From Devosia enhydra (lineage in GTDB: Bacteria; Pseudomonadota; Alphaproteobacteria; Rhizobiales; Devosiaceae): DNA of 64,000 nt. Shown one piece after another: positions 26,850-36,708 of the stretch (position 1 is the stretch's first letter; the number at the start of each line of letters is the position of its first letter). Below the pieces are notes generated by a model. That model was not told the DNA's origin, did no database searches, and saw only the letters and a program-made list of their open reading frames with translations. Made by a program: the position numbers and the translations under genes. Where the stretch lies: contig NZ_FPKU01000002.1 of NCBI RefSeq assembly GCF_900119845.1, positions 405,381-469,380 on the forward strand. Reading direction: 5' to 3'.

Positions 26850-27563
26850 ATGACCGAAAAACGCCACCATCCGCTCAACGAAGCCGGCGAGCCCCGCGCC
26901 TTTTTCGGCCGCCGCTCCGGCAAGCGGCTGCACAAGGGGCAGGACGAGCTGTTTCGCGAGGTGCTGCCGGGCCTCTCGATCACGCTGCCCGAAGCCGCCC
27001 CGCTCGATCCCCACACCCTCTTGCCCGAAGCCGCCCGGATCATTCTCGAGATCGGCTATGGCGGGGGTGAGCATCTGGCGCGCAAGGCAGCCGAGGCGCC
27101 GGATACCGGCTTTATCGGCTGCGAGGTGTTTTCGGGCGGCATCGCCAAGATGGTGCAGGCCATCGACGAGAACGGGCTCGCCAATGTGCGGCTCTTTACC
27201 GACGATGCGCTCAAGCTGCTGGTGACGCTGCCGGCGGCGTCGGTGGATGCGGTCTACCTGCTCTATCCCGACCCCTGGCCCAAGACGCGCCACCACAAGC
27301 GCCGCTTCGTTTCCCACACGACGCTGGGCGAGCTGGCGCGCGTGCTGAGGCCCGGTGGCACCTTCCATTTCGCCACCGATATCGAGGATTATGCCAACTG
27401 GACGCTGGCCCATGTGCTGCGCGCCCCCGAGTTTCGTTTCGAGACCAACGCTGCGGGCGACTGGCATGTGCCCTATCCCGGCTGGCAGTCGACGCGCTAC
27501 GAGGACAAGGCCCGACGCGAGGGGCGGATGACGAGCTTTTACCTGAGCTTTATCCGGGCCTGA
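26850..27563 (+). CDS. trmB: tRNA (guanine-N7-)-methyltransferase
   Basis: 237-residue SAM-dependent methyltransferase forming m7G46 in tRNA. It has the SAM-binding EIGYGGGEHL and the family hallmark LYPDPWPKTRHHKRR, and ends with a conserved ...TRYEDKARREG region. Placing it after metK, which makes its cofactor, is a recurring arrangement. ATG 26850 gives the normal length. Confidence 0.94.
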   Translation: MTEKRHHPLNEAGEPRAFFGRRSGKRLHKGQDELFREVLPGLSITLPEAAPLDPHTLLPEAARIILEIGYGGGEHLARKAAEAPDTGFIGCEVFSGGIAKMVQAIDENGLANVRLFTDDALKLLVTLPAASVDAVYLLYPDPWPKTRHHKRRFVSHTTLGELARVLRPGGTFHFATDIEDYANWTLAHVLRAPEFRFETNAAGDWHVPYPGWQSTRYEDKARREGRMTSFYLSFIRA

Positions 27564-27611
27564 ACGCGGAGCACGGGTTGCGCGTTGACATGCCGGAACA
27601 GGAGCACCGGC

Positions 27612-28283
27612 ATGGACCAGAGCGTCGCCATTCTCGAGATCACCGACGTCACCCACAACACCCGCCGCTATCGGGTGGAAAAGCCCGAGGGCTATAGCTT
27701 CACGCCCGGCCAGGCCACCGAGCTCTCGCTCGACGAGGCCGGGTTCCGCGACAAGAAGCACCCCTTCACCTTCACGGCGCTGCCGGACGAAGGCGGGCTC
27801 GAATTCACCATCAAGAGCTATTTCGATACCGATGGCGACGGCATGACCGAGCGCCTTTATGGCTATAAACCGGGGCAGCGGCTGATCCTGCGCGATCCCT
27901 GGGGCACCATCACCTGGAAGGGGCCGGGGGTGTTCATCGCCGGGGGCGCCGGCGTCACCCCCTTCATCGCCATACTGAAGCAGGCGCGGGTCGAGCGCAG
28001 GCTCAAGGGCTCGACGCTGATCGTCTCGAACCGCACCGAAGCCGACATCATCGAGCGCGGGCTGTTCGAAAGCATGGGCGGGCTCGAAACCATCTGGACG
28101 GTGACCCAGGACCCCGATGCCAACCTGCTGCATGAGCGCATCGATGCCGCGTTCCTCAAGCGGCATGTGGCGGACCTGTCGCAGCAATTTTACCTCTGCG
28201 GCCCCGACCCGATGGTCAAGGACCTGCGCGACGCGCTCAAGGGCCTCGGCGCGGATGTCGAGAACGTCACCTGGGAGAAGTGA
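27612..28283 (+). CDS. Ferredoxin/flavodoxin reductase-like FAD/NAD(P) oxidoreductase
   Basis: 223-residue protein of the ferredoxin-NADP reductase superfamily: an N-terminal FAD barrel (HPFTFTALPDE matches the R-x-Y-S/T region in modified form) and a C-terminal NAD(P) domain with GGAGVTPFIAILKQ and the terminal YLCGPDPMVKDL. No extra iron-sulfur domain. The electron partner is unknown. GGAG lies 8 bases upstream of the ATG. It is the last gene before the rimP operon promoter. Confidence 0.8.
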   Translation: MDQSVAILEITDVTHNTRRYRVEKPEGYSFTPGQATELSLDEAGFRDKKHPFTFTALPDEGGLEFTIKSYFDTDGDGMTERLYGYKPGQRLILRDPWGTITWKGPGVFIAGGAGVTPFIAILKQARVERRLKGSTLIVSNRTEADIIERGLFESMGGLETIWTVTQDPDANLLHERIDAAFLKRHVADLSQQFYLCGPDPMVKDLRDALKGLGADVENVTWEK

Positions 28284-28316
28284 ACCACGCCGCCGGCGGG
28301 CCCCGGTGCGCGACCC

Positions 28317-28345
28317 TTGCGTTCCGGCGGCTTGCGGCGTATATA
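28317..28345 (+). promoter_or_regulatory. Promoter of the rimP-nusA-ylxR-infB operon
   Basis: TTGCGT, a 17-base spacer and TATATA form a good vegetative-type promoter. The predicted start near 28352 would place the whole hairpin leader (28357-28402) in the transcript, 50-60 bases before rimP. Confidence 0.65.
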
Positions 28346-28356
28346 GACGCCATCAT

Positions 28357-28402
28357 CTCTGGCAGTTTGCAGAGTGGGAGCCGACCGGCCCCGCTCTTTT
28401 TT
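28357..28402 (+). promoter_or_regulatory. Terminator-like attenuator with competing hairpin in the rimP leader
   Basis: A strong hairpin (left arm 28371-28382, loop GACC, right arm 28387-28397, one bulged A) is followed by a run of six T and lies only a few bases before the first rimP ATG. A second hairpin at 28357-28374 (CTCT-G-GCA, loop GTT, TGC-AGAG) shares AGAG 28371-28374 with the terminator's left arm, so the two cannot both form fully. This is the layout of a transcription attenuator. No ligand or protein can be assigned; NusA or another product of the operon is an obvious candidate. Confidence 0.6.
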
Positions 28403-28407
28403 GTTTC

Positions 28408-29121
28408 ATGACGGAGCCTATGGCTTTCGACCTTACCGAGAAACGCTACATCAAGCAGACCGGGCTCGAGGCCCGGATCGCCGCAATCATCGAGCCGGTG
28501 GCCAATGATCTGGGCTATGCGCTGGTCCGGGTGAAGATCACCCAGGAAAATGGCTGCACCCTGCAGATCATGGCCGAGGACGAGAACGGCCGCTTCACCA
28601 TCTCCGATTGCGAGCGCCTGTCGCAGGACGTTTCGGCCATCCTCGACGTCGAGGACCCGATCGACCGCGAATATCACCTCGAGGTCTCGTCCCCCGGCAT
28701 CGACCGTCCGCTGGTGCGGGCGCGCGACTTTGCCACCTATATCGGGCACGAGGCCAAGATCGAGCTCTCCGACATGCTGGAGGGGCGCAAGCGCTTCCGC
28801 GGGCTGATCAAGGCGGTGGGTGCCGAAAGCGTCACCATCACCCTGCCTGATGCGCCCGCCGGCACCGATCCGGACCGCGTGCTGCCGCTCGCGCTCCTGG
28901 GCGATGCCAAGCTGGTGATGACCGATGCGCTGATGGACAAGGCGGCCACCGACCAGGCCGAACACCCCATCGACGATGACGACGAGATCGAGACCGTGAT
29001 GGCGCCGCTCGATGGCGACGCGGACGGCGACGACGACACCCAAGACACCGACACCCAAGACGACCGGGACGGCGACGAGCCGCCCGCTCGCCCTACGACC
29101 ACCGCCGAGGAGACGAACTGA
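28408..29121 (+). CDS. rimP: Ribosome maturation factor RimP
   Basis: Small-subunit assembly factor of about 237 residues. The family core is present: IEPVANDLGYALVRV, then DCERLSQDVSAILDVEDPI and YHLEVSSPGIDRPL. The C-terminal 50 residues are a very acidic aspartate-rich tail, longer than in most RimP proteins. ATG 28408 and ATG 28420 are both possible; a GGAG lies between them. First gene of the operon with nusA, ylxR and infB. Confidence 0.92.
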   Translation: MTEPMAFDLTEKRYIKQTGLEARIAAIIEPVANDLGYALVRVKITQENGCTLQIMAEDENGRFTISDCERLSQDVSAILDVEDPIDREYHLEVSSPGIDRPLVRARDFATYIGHEAKIELSDMLEGRKRFRGLIKAVGAESVTITLPDAPAGTDPDRVLPLALLGDAKLVMTDALMDKAATDQAEHPIDDDDEIETVMAPLDGDADGDDDTQDTDTQDDRDGDEPPARPTTTAEETN

Positions 29122-29122
29122 G

Positions 29123-30730
29123 ATGGCCGTCAGCGCGAACCGACTTGAGCTCCTGCAGATCGCCGATGCGGTCGCGCGCGAGAAATCGATCGACCGCATG
29201 ATCGTGATCGAGGCGATGCAGGACGCCATGGAGAAGGCGGCCAAGGCGCGCTACGGCTCCGAGACCGAGATCCGCGTCGAGATCAATCCGCGTTCGGGCG
29301 AGACCCGCATGTGGCGCCTGCTCGAGATCGTCGAGACGGTCGAAGAGCCGGGTCGGCAGACCAGCCTCAAATACGCCAAGACCAAGAATCCGAGCGCCAA
29401 GATCGGCGATTTCCTGACCGAGCCGCTGCCGCCGATGGAATTCGGCCGCATCGCGGCGCAGTCGGCCAAGCAGGTCATCGTGCAGAAGGTGCGCGATGCC
29501 GAGCGCGACCGGATGTACGAGGAATATCACGGCCGCATCGGCGAGATCGTCAACGGCACGGTCAAGCGGGTCGAATATGGCAATGTGATCGTCGACCTGG
29601 GGCGTGGCGAAGCCATCATCCGGCGCGACGAGCTCATCCCGCGCGAGATGTATCGCTATGGCGACCGCGTGCGCGCCTATATCTATGACGTGCGCCGCGA
29701 ACAGCGCGGGCCGCAGATCTTCCTGTCGCGCACCCATCCGCAGTTCATGGCCAAGCTGTTCATGCAGGAGGTGCCCGAGATCTATGACGGGATCATCACC
29801 ATCCGCTCGATCGCCCGCGATCCGGGCAGCCGCGCCAAGATCGCCGTGACTTCCAACGACTCTTCCATCGACCCCGTGGGCGCCTGCGTCGGCATGCGCG
29901 GCAGCCGCGTGCAGGCCGTGGTGGGCGAGCTTCAGGGCGAAAAGATCGACATCATCCCCTGGACCGACACCATCGCCGACCTCGTGGTCTCGGCGCTCCA
30001 GCCGGCCGATGTCGCCAAGGTGGTGCTCGACGAGCAGGCCGAGCGCATCGAGGTGGTGGTGCCCGACGAGCAGCTCAGCCTCGCGATCGGCCGGCGCGGG
30101 CAGAATGTGCGCCTCGCCAGCCAGCTGATCGGCTGGGATATCGACATCCTCACCGAGCAGGAAGAGAGCGAGCGGCGCCAGAAGGAGTTCAGCGAACGCT
30201 CCGCCTTGTTCATGGATGCCCTTGACGTCGACGAGATGGTTGCCCAACTCCTGGCTTCGGAAGGCTTCTCCTCGATCGAGGAACTGGCCTATATCGAACT
30301 CGACGAAATCGCCGCCATCCAGGGCTTCGACGAGGAAACCGCCGGCGAGCTCCAGACCCGCGCGGTGGACTATCTCAACGCCATCGAGCAGGCCCATGAC
30401 GACGAGCGCAAGGCGCTGGACGTTGCGGACGAGCTCTACGAAATCCCGGGCCTGACGGCCGCCATGCTGGTCGCGCTGGGCAAGGACGGCATCAAGACGG
30501 TCGAGGACTTTGCCGGCTGCGCCGCCGACGATCTCGTCGGCTGGTCCGAGCGCAAGGACGGCGAGGTCAAGCGCTTCGACGGGACCCTCAAGGGCTTCCC
30601 CGTGTCGCGCGAAGAAGCCGAGGAGATGATCCTTTCGGCCCGCCTCAAGGCCGGCTGGATCACCGAGGCCGATCTGCCGGCGGCCCAGCATGAGGCGGAC
30701 GCGGAAGCGGACGCCGAACCGGCGGAGTAA
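29123..30730 (+). CDS. nusA: Transcription termination/antitermination factor NusA
   Basis: 535-residue RNA polymerase-binding protein: N-terminal domain (IVIEAMQDAMEKAAKARYG), S1 domain (GEIVNGTVKRVEYGNVIVDL), two KH domains (GACVGMRGSRVQAVVGELQGE and LAIGRRGQNVRLASQLIGW regions) and C-terminal acidic repeats with helix-hairpin-helix features. GAGGAGA lies 9 bases before the ATG, and the gene follows rimP by one base. Confidence 0.96.
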   Translation: MAVSANRLELLQIADAVAREKSIDRMIVIEAMQDAMEKAAKARYGSETEIRVEINPRSGETRMWRLLEIVETVEEPGRQTSLKYAKTKNPSAKIGDFLTEPLPPMEFGRIAAQSAKQVIVQKVRDAERDRMYEEYHGRIGEIVNGTVKRVEYGNVIVDLGRGEAIIRRDELIPREMYRYGDRVRAYIYDVRREQRGPQIFLSRTHPQFMAKLFMQEVPEIYDGIITIRSIARDPGSRAKIAVTSNDSSIDPVGACVGMRGSRVQAVVGELQGEKIDIIPWTDTIADLVVSALQPADVAKVVLDEQAERIEVVVPDEQLSLAIGRRGQNVRLASQLIGWDIDILTEQEESERRQKEFSERSALFMDALDVDEMVAQLLASEGFSSIEELAYIELDEIAAIQGFDEETAGELQTRAVDYLNAIEQAHDDERKALDVADELYEIPGLTAAMLVALGKDGIKTVEDFAGCAADDLVGWSERKDGEVKRFDGTLKGFPVSREEAEEMILSARLKAGWITEADLPAAQHEADAEADAEPAE

Positions 30731-30737
30731 CGACCTG

Positions 30738-31367
30738 ATGCCGCGCCGCGAGGAGCCGATGCGCAGTTGCGTCGTGACGCGGGAAAGCCTGCCCGCGGCT
30801 GAGCTCGTGCGCTTCGCGGTGGGGCCCGACGACGTGCTGGTGCCCGATGTCGAGGGCAAGGCCGAGGGGCGCGGCGCCTGGGTGACGCTGGGCGCGAGCA
30901 AGGTGGAGGAGGCCGTGCGCCGCCGCCACTTCGCCCGCAGCCTTCAGGCGCCGGTGACGGTGCCCGAGGATCTTGCGGCCCTGACGCGGCTGCGGCTCGA
31001 GCAGCGGCTGCTCTCGGCGCTGTCGATGGCTCGGAAAGCCGGGCAGCTGGTGACCGGCGCGACGAAAGTGCGCGAGGCCATCGGCTCCGGCGGGGTTGTC
31101 GCGCTCATCACCGCCACCGATGCGGCGGAGGACGGGCGTGCAAAAATGGTTTCCGCGCTTGCCGGCCGGCGCCGGCTCGAGCGCGAGATGATGGCCGAAA
31201 CTGCCGCCGAGCCGGCGGAAACCGACCATTTCGAATTGCTCGATTCGACCCAATTGGGTTTGGCACTCGGGCTTGAAAATGTGATACATGCTGCGCTCAC
31301 AAAAGGCGCGGCAGCCCAGGCGGCAGTGGAAAAGGCCAGGCGACTGGCTGTTTTCATCGCCAATTAA
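30738..31367 (+). CDS. ylxR: YlxR (DUF448)-L7Ae-like RNA-binding fusion protein
   Basis: 209-residue nucleic-acid binding protein. Residues 1-90 are the YlxR domain ([18 protein letters not shown], then GRGAWVTL), and about 100-205 is a ribosomal L7Ae-like domain ([21 protein letters not shown]). This two-domain form between nusA and infB is usual in Alphaproteobacteria. ATG 30738 has GGAG about 10 bases upstream; ATG 30759 is an alternative. Confidence 0.87.
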   Translation: MPRREEPMRSCVVTRESLPAAELVRFAVGPDDVLVPDVEGKAEGRGAWVTLGASKVEEAVRRRHFARSLQAPVTVPEDLAALTRLRLEQRLLSALSMARKAGQLVTGATKVREAIGSGGVVALITATDAAEDGRAKMVSALAGRRRLEREMMAETAAEPAETDHFELLDSTQLGLALGLENVIHAALTKGAAAQAAVEKARRLAVFIAN

Positions 31368-31386
31368 GAGAAGAGACGCGAAGTTT

Positions 31387-34128
31387 ATGGCTGATAACGA
31401 CGACAAGCGCGACGACAACCAGGGCGGCGGCAAGAAGACGCTGACGCTCAAGGGCGCTCCCAGCTTAGGCGGGCGTCCCGGAGCGGCGCGCTCCTCGCGC
31501 ACCGTGGTGGTCGAGAAGCGTACGCGCCGCGTCGGGCCGCCAGGCGCGCCCGGCACCGGAACGGGTTCTGCCCCGCCCCCGCGCGGCCCGGGCGCCTCCG
31601 CCGGCGGCGGACAGCGCGGCCAGATGCGTGGCGGCCCGATTGGTGGCCGCTCCACCGGCCTCACCTCGTCGGAATCGGATGCCCGCGCCCGCGTCCTGCG
31701 CGAGGCTGCCAGCCGCCAGGCCGAGGAAGATGCCCGCGCCCGCGCCGATGAAGCGCGCCGCATCGAGGAAGATGCGCGTCGCCGCGCGATCCGCGAGCAG
31801 GCCGAGCAGGAAGAGCTGGCCCGCCAGCGCGCCGCCGCAGAGGCAGCAGCCGCCGCCGAGCGCGCCGCCGCCCAGCCCGAGCAGCCGGCTGCCGAAGCCG
31901 CGCCGGCGCCTGCCGCGCCACCGACCCGTTCGGGTGCGCCTTCCGAGCGCCCCGCCTCGGCCCGGCGTCCCAACGAACGCCCTGCCGCGAGCGGTGCCGC
32001 CCGCCGCCCCAACGAGCGTCCCGTGGCCTCTCCGGCCGCCCGCCGCCCGGCTCCGGGCGCCGGCATGATGCCGATCGGCAACGTGCCCCCGCCGGCGCCG
32101 TCCGAGGCCGATGGCCGCAAGACGCGCACGACGCCGCCGGCCGCCGGCCGTCCGATCGTCAATGCCGCCGAACTCGAGAATGCCCGCCGCGCCAGCCGCG
32201 CGCAGCCCGAGCGTCCCTCGCGCCGCGCCGATGAAGGTGCAGCCGGGCGTGGCCGCCTGACGGTTTCGAGCGCCACCACCGAGAACGACCGCGATCGCGG
32301 TCCCTCGCTCGCGGCCATGCGCCGCCGTCGCGACAAGAAGATGGGCCGCAACCAGCAGGATGCGCCCAAGCTCAGCCGCGAGGTCGTCATTCCCGAGGCC
32401 ATCACGGTCCAGGAACTGGCCAACCGCATGGCGGAGCGCTCTGTCACCGTCATCAAGATGCTGATGCAGCAGGGCCAGATGGCCACGATCAACGATGTGC
32501 TCGATGCCGACACGGCCGAACTCATCGCGACCGAGCTCGGCCATACGGTGAAGCGCGTCTCGGACGCCGACGTCGAAGAGGGCCTGTTCGATCTCGCCTC
32601 GGACGACAAGGCCGAAGACCTGACCGATCGTGCGCCGGTCGTGACCATCATGGGTCACGTCGACCACGGCAAGACCTCGCTGCTCGATGCCATCCGCGAA
32701 GCCAATGTGGTTTCGGGCGAGGCGGGCGGCATCACCCAGCATATCGGCGCCTATCAGGTCGAAAAGAACGGTGCCAAGATCACCTTCCTCGACACTCCGG
32801 GCCACGAGGCTTTCACCGCCATGCGTGCCCGCGGCGCCCAGGCGACCGACATCGCCGTTCTGGTGGTGGCGGCCGATGACGGGGTGATGCCCCAGACCAT
32901 CGAATCCATCAAGCACGCCAAGGCGGCGGGCGTTCCGATCATCGTGGCCATCAACAAGATGGACAAGCCGGACGCCAACCCCACCCGCGTCCGCACCGAG
33001 CTGCTGCAGCACGAAGTGTTTGTGGAGACGATGGGCGGCGAGACGCTGGACGTGGAGGTGTCTGCCAAGACCCATGCCGGCCTCGACACATTGCTCGAGA
33101 CCATCCTGCTGCAGGCCGAAGTGCTCGAACTCAAGGTGGCCCGCGACGGGCGCGCCGAGGGCCTTGTCATCGAAGCCAAGCTCGATCGCGGCCGCGGTGC
33201 GGTGGCGACGGTTCTGGTGCAGCGCGGCACGCTCAAGGTCGGCGACATCGTCGTGGCGGGCACCGAATTCGCCCGCGTGCGCGCGCTCATCGACGACAAG
33301 GGCAACCAGGTCAAGGAAGCCGGCCCGTCGGTTCCGGTCGAAGTGCTCGGGTTCAACGGCGTGCCGAGCGCGGGCGACCGCTTCTCGGTGGTCGAGAGCG
33401 ATGCACGGGCCCGCGAGGTGACCGAATATCGCCAGCGCGCCATTCGCGAGAAGACGGCGGGCGGCGGTGCCACCAGCCTCGAGCAGATGATGAACCAGCT
33501 CAAGGCCTCGGGCATCTCCAAGTTCCCGCTGGTCATCAAGGGCGACGTGCAGGGTTCGGTCGAAGCCATCGTGGCGAGCCTCAACAAGCTCTCCACCGAC
33601 GAGGTTTCGGCACAGATCCTCTATTCGGGCGTGGGCGGCATCACCGAAAGCGACGTGACGCTGGCTTCGGCCTCGAACGCCATCGTCATCGGCTTCAACG
33701 TGCGTGCCAATAAGCAGGCCAGCGATCTCGCCACCCGCGACGGCATCGAGATCCGCTACTACAACATCATCTACGACCTCGTGGATGACGTGAAGTCGGC
33801 GATGTCCGGCCTGCTCAAGCCCGAACGCCGCGAGACCTTCATCGGCTACGCCGAGATCCTCGAAGTCTTCCAGATCACCAAGGTCGGCAAGGTCGCCGGC
33901 TGCCGGGTCACCGAAGGCATCGTCGAGCGCGGCGCCGGGGTTCGTCTGCTGCGCAACGACGTGGTCATCCACGAAGGCAAGCTCAAGACGCTCAAGCGCT
34001 TCAAGGACGAAGTCAAGGACGTGCCGATGGGCCAGGAATGCGGCATGGCCTTCGAGAATTACGAAGACATCCGCGCCGGCGATGTCATCGAATGCTTCCG
34101 CGTCGAGAGCGTGCAGCGCACGCTCTGA
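31387..34128 (+). CDS. infB: Translation initiation factor IF-2
   Basis: 913-residue GTPase that brings fMet-tRNA to the 30S subunit. A long basic, alanine/proline/arginine-rich N-terminal region is followed by the IF2_N domain, the G domain ([28 protein letters not shown]) from about residue 415, and the C-terminal domains. The low-complexity N-terminal part is typical of alphaproteobacterial IF-2. Followed by a clear terminator, which ends the operon before the opg insertion. Confidence 0.97.
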   Translation: MADNDDKRDDNQGGGKKTLTLKGAPSLGGRPGAARSSRTVVVEKRTRRVGPPGAPGTGTGSAPPPRGPGASAGGGQRGQMRGGPIGGRSTGLTSSESDARARVLREAASRQAEEDARARADEARRIEEDARRRAIREQAEQEELARQRAAAEAAAAAERAAAQPEQPAAEAAPAPAAPPTRSGAPSERPASARRPNERPAASGAARRPNERPVASPAARRPAPGAGMMPIGNVPPPAPSEADGRKTRTTPPAAGRPIVNAAELENARRASRAQPERPSRRADEGAAGRGRLTVSSATTENDRDRGPSLAAMRRRRDKKMGRNQQDAPKLSREVVIPEAITVQELANRMAERSVTVIKMLMQQGQMATINDVLDADTAELIATELGHTVKRVSDADVEEGLFDLASDDKAEDLTDRAPVVTIMGHVDHGKTSLLDAIREANVVSGEAGGITQHIGAYQVEKNGAKITFLDTPGHEAFTAMRARGAQATDIAVLVVAADDGVMPQTIESIKHAKAAGVPIIVAINKMDKPDANPTRVRTELLQHEVFVETMGGETLDVEVSAKTHAGLDTLLETILLQAEVLELKVARDGRAEGLVIEAKLDRGRGAVATVLVQRGTLKVGDIVVAGTEFARVRALIDDKGNQVKEAGPSVPVEVLGFNGVPSAGDRFSVVESDARAREVTEYRQRAIREKTAGGGATSLEQMMNQLKASGISKFPLVIKGDVQGSVEAIVASLNKLSTDEVSAQILYSGVGGITESDVTLASASNAIVIGFNVRANKQASDLATRDGIEIRYYNIIYDLVDDVKSAMSGLLKPERRETFIGYAEILEVFQITKVGKVAGCRVTEGIVERGAGVRLLRNDVVIHEGKLKTLKRFKDEVKDVPMGQECGMAFENYEDIRAGDVIECFRVESVQRTL

Positions 34129-34153
34129 GCGCAGGCCAAGCCAAAGTGATCAG

Positions 34154-34179
34154 GGGCCGCCTTTCGGGCGGCCCTTTTT
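34154..34179 (+). terminator. Rho-independent terminator after infB
   Basis: GGGCCGCC (34154-34161) pairs with GGCGGCCC (34167-34174) across a short TTTCG loop and is followed by TTTTT. It separates infB from the inserted genes that precede rbfA. Confidence 0.85.
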
Positions 34180-34346
34180 CTTGCCATTGTTACCGTCTTG
34201 ATTGTCGTGGCGTTCTGGAGGCAGGCAGCCGCTGGCTATGATCGGTTCCCGGGAACGGCGCTCAACTGCGTGTCTTCGCCGGTCGCCGCTTCCGGACGCC
34301 GGACCGAAACCGACTTCGCCTTGAAATGCTCTGGAGGGAGGACCAT

Positions 34347-34760
34347 TTGCCGACGCTTCTCAATCCCTATCTCAACTTCGATGGCCGGGCGGACGAGGCC
34401 ATCCGCTTTTATCAGCATGTGCTGGGTGGCAGGCTTGAGCTCACCACCTATGCCGAGGGCGGCATGAGCCACGGACCCGATGATGCGAACCGGGTGATGC
34501 ACGCCCAGCTCACCGCCCAGAACGGCATGACGCTGATGGCCTCCGATACGCCGCCCGGCATGCCGAGCGGGTCGGGCAGCGCCATCGCGATCTCGCTTTC
34601 GGGCGAGGACGAGGCCGAGCTCAGAGGCTATTGGACCAGGCTCTCGGATGGCGCCAGCGTGCTGCTGCCGCTCGAAAGGGCGCCATGGGGCGATATTTTC
34701 GGGATCCTCACCGACCGCTTCGGCGTTCAGTGGATGGTCGACATAGGACCGGCACACTGA
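34347..34760 (+). CDS. VOC superfamily protein, PhnB-like (TTG start)
   Basis: 137-residue glyoxalase-fold protein of the PhnB/3-demethylubiquinone-like VOC group: LLNPYLNFDGRADEAIRFYQHVLGG at the start and DRFGVQWMVDI at the end. These proteins are often of unknown substrate. TTG 34347 is preferred to ATG 34326 because GGAGGGAGG sits just upstream of it and the product begins at the conserved PTLLNPYLNF. It stands alone between the infB terminator and opgG. Confidence 0.75.
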   Translation: MPTLLNPYLNFDGRADEAIRFYQHVLGGRLELTTYAEGGMSHGPDDANRVMHAQLTAQNGMTLMASDTPPGMPSGSGSAIAISLSGEDEAELRGYWTRLSDGASVLLPLERAPWGDIFGILTDRFGVQWMVDIGPAH

Positions 34761-34872
34761 GCCGGACCGCCCCTCGCCTCTGCTTCGCAGCGCCAGCGGC
34801 TAACTGACTGAAAATCAGTCGTTATTGTCTCATGCCCGGGCTTTTGGGCAGAAATGCGAAAATTGCATGGGT

Positions 34873-34894
34873 CACATGCGGGAACCCGCATGTG
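34873..34894. promoter_or_regulatory. Perfect 10-2-10 inverted repeat upstream of opgG
   Basis: CACATGCGGG-AA-CCCGCATGTG lies about 80 bases before the chosen opgG start, in a 210-base spacer that also holds GACTGA-AAA-TCAGTC (34806-34820). The first is a strong operator or hairpin candidate; no regulator is suggested by its sequence. Confidence 0.4.
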
Positions 34895-34970
34895 CGCGTT
34901 GCATTCGACCCCTGCACAACTCCCCCAAAACGTGCTTCTTACGCCGCCATCGAGAGTTCGGTTCCCACCC

Positions 34971-36557
34971 GTGTCCGTTTTCCATCCATCGCGACGTCTT
35001 GTCCTCGGCCTGCTGGGCGCGAGCACCGCTGCCTTTGCCCTGCCGGTTCCCATGCCGGCGCGGGCACAGTCCGAACCCGCGTCCTTCAGCTTCGATGCGC
35101 TGGCAGCCGATGCAGAACGGCGCGCCGGCCTGCCCTGGGTTCCGGCCTCCGCGCAGCCCTGGACGACGCTGTCGATCGATTACGATCTTTATCGCCGCAT
35201 CTACTTCCTCGAAGACCAGATGCGCTGGAGCGACGGGGGCGCGGTGCGGCTTGCCGCCTACCCCACAGGCTGGCTCTTCAACCGCCCGGTGCGGCTCTAC
35301 GAGGTCAAGGACGGCGTTGCCGGTCCGCTCGATTTCTTCACCCGCGACTACGAATTCCGCCATCCCGAGATGAAGGCGGCGGCCGACGCGATGGGCGATA
35401 CGCCCTTCCCCGTGGCCGGCCTGCGCATCAACTCCCCGATCAACCATGACGGGTTCGACGAACTGGCCTCATTTCTGGGCGCCAGCTATTTCCGCGCGCT
35501 TGGGCGCGGCAATGTCTATGGGCTCAGCGCCCGCGGGCTGGTGATCAACTCCTGGACCGATGGCGAAGCCGAGGAATTTCCCGATTTCACGGCCTTTTAC
35601 GTCGAGCGCCCGAAAGAGGGCGGGCCGCTGGTGGTACATGCCGAGCTCGACAGCCCGAGCGTCGCCGGGGCCTATCGCTTCGTGATCGATGCGGCCGGCC
35701 CCTCGCGCCAGACCACCGAGATGGAGGTCGAGGCCCGGCTGTTCTTCCGCGCCGACGTCAAGCAGCTGGGCGTGGCGCCGATGACCTCGATGTATCTGTT
35801 CGCCGAGGCCAACCGCACCGGCTATGACGACTATCGCCCGCAGGTGCATGACAGCAACGGGCTCGCCGTGCACCGCGCCAGCGGCATCAATGCCTGGCGC
35901 GCGCTCAACAATCCGGCGTTTCCCACCAGCTCCTGGCTGCGCGAATTCAATCCGCGCGCCTTCGGTCTCGAACAGCGCGGGCGCAGCTTCGACGAATATC
36001 AGGATGCCGGTGCCCATTACGAGCGGCGCCCCAGCCTTATCTGCGAGCCGCTCGAGGATTGGGGCGACGGCTTCGTGCGCGTGACGGAAAGCTTTGCGCG
36101 CAACGAGACCGAAGACAATATCGGCGCCTTCTGGGTGCCGGCCGAGCCCGTCAAGGCCGGCGACCGGCGCACCTATCGCTACAGGCTTTTGTGGGGCGAC
36201 CTGCCACCGCCCGAAAATGGCCCTCTTGGCTATGTCTATGAAACGCGAACCGGCCATGGCGGTGTTTCGGGCGGCCTGCCCGAGCCCGACAGCGTGCGCA
36301 AGTTCGTCATCGATTTCCAGGGCGGCCCGCTTTCGGACGCCGAGCTGCTGCGCGAGGGTGTCGACGCCTTCGTGGATGTGAGCACGGGCGTCATCAAGAC
36401 CAAGGCGATCAGCAGGGTCGAGGGCACCCAGCGCTGGCGCGTCGCCATGGATATCGACTTTGCCGACGCGACGCTGTCCGAGCTGCGCGTCTATCTCATC
36501 AGCGGTGGTCGCCAGATCACCGAAACCTGGCTCTATCAGTGGACAAGACAGCAATGA
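34971..36557 (+). CDS. opgG: Periplasmic glucans biosynthesis protein OpgG (MdoG)
   Basis: About 528-residue periplasmic protein of the OpgG/OpgD family, needed to build osmoregulated periplasmic glucans. It opens with a twin-arginine-type signal (HPSRRLVLGLLG, then an AxA-type site at ARAQ) and contains FDALAADAERRAG, YRRIYFLEDQMRW and YLFAEANRTGYDDYRPQVHDS, typical of the family. The GTG at 34971 is chosen because it starts just before the signal peptide; no good ribosome site is seen. The TGA overlaps the start of a short ORF that looks like the lost N-terminus of OpgH. Confidence 0.9.
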   Translation: MSVFHPSRRLVLGLLGASTAAFALPVPMPARAQSEPASFSFDALAADAERRAGLPWVPASAQPWTTLSIDYDLYRRIYFLEDQMRWSDGGAVRLAAYPTGWLFNRPVRLYEVKDGVAGPLDFFTRDYEFRHPEMKAAADAMGDTPFPVAGLRINSPINHDGFDELASFLGASYFRALGRGNVYGLSARGLVINSWTDGEAEEFPDFTAFYVERPKEGGPLVVHAELDSPSVAGAYRFVIDAAGPSRQTTEMEVEARLFFRADVKQLGVAPMTSMYLFAEANRTGYDDYRPQVHDSNGLAVHRASGINAWRALNNPAFPTSSWLREFNPRAFGLEQRGRSFDEYQDAGAHYERRPSLICEPLEDWGDGFVRVTESFARNETEDNIGAFWVPAEPVKAGDRRTYRYRLLWGDLPPPENGPLGYVYETRTGHGGVSGGLPEPDSVRKFVIDFQGGPLSDAELLREGVDAFVDVSTGVIKTKAISRVEGTQRWRVAMDIDFADATLSELRVYLISGGRQITETWLYQWTRQQ

Positions 36558-36706
36558 AGCACGACACCGAGGCCTATATGCAGGCGCTCAGCGCCCACCA
36601 ACTGCCCGATGCGCCGCTTGCCATGCCGCGTCAGGAGCTCGAGCGCCGCATCCGCTGGCCGCGCCTGGGCTTCATGCGCGTACTCTTCGCTTTTTCGGCG
36701 CGCTGA
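36554..36706 (+). pseudogene. Detached N-terminal segment of OpgH (50 codons)
   Basis: ATG overlaps the opgG stop (ATGA) and opens a 50-residue frame (MKHDTEAYMQALSA..., then LPDAPLAMPRQ) that resembles the N-terminal region of OpgH glucosyltransferases. It ends at TGA 36704-36706, two bases before the ATG of the main opgH frame. One extra base in the TTTTT run at 36691-36695 would join both frames into one continuous protein. It is therefore either a frameshift lesion, a sequencing error, or a genuinely separate short ORF whose translation feeds opgH by reinitiation. Confidence 0.5.
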
Positions 36707-36708
36707 CC

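Noticed and set aside
31465-33972. 835-codon minus-strand open frame opposite infB
   Set aside because: Antisense to a full-length IF-2 with all GTPase motifs; no independent support.
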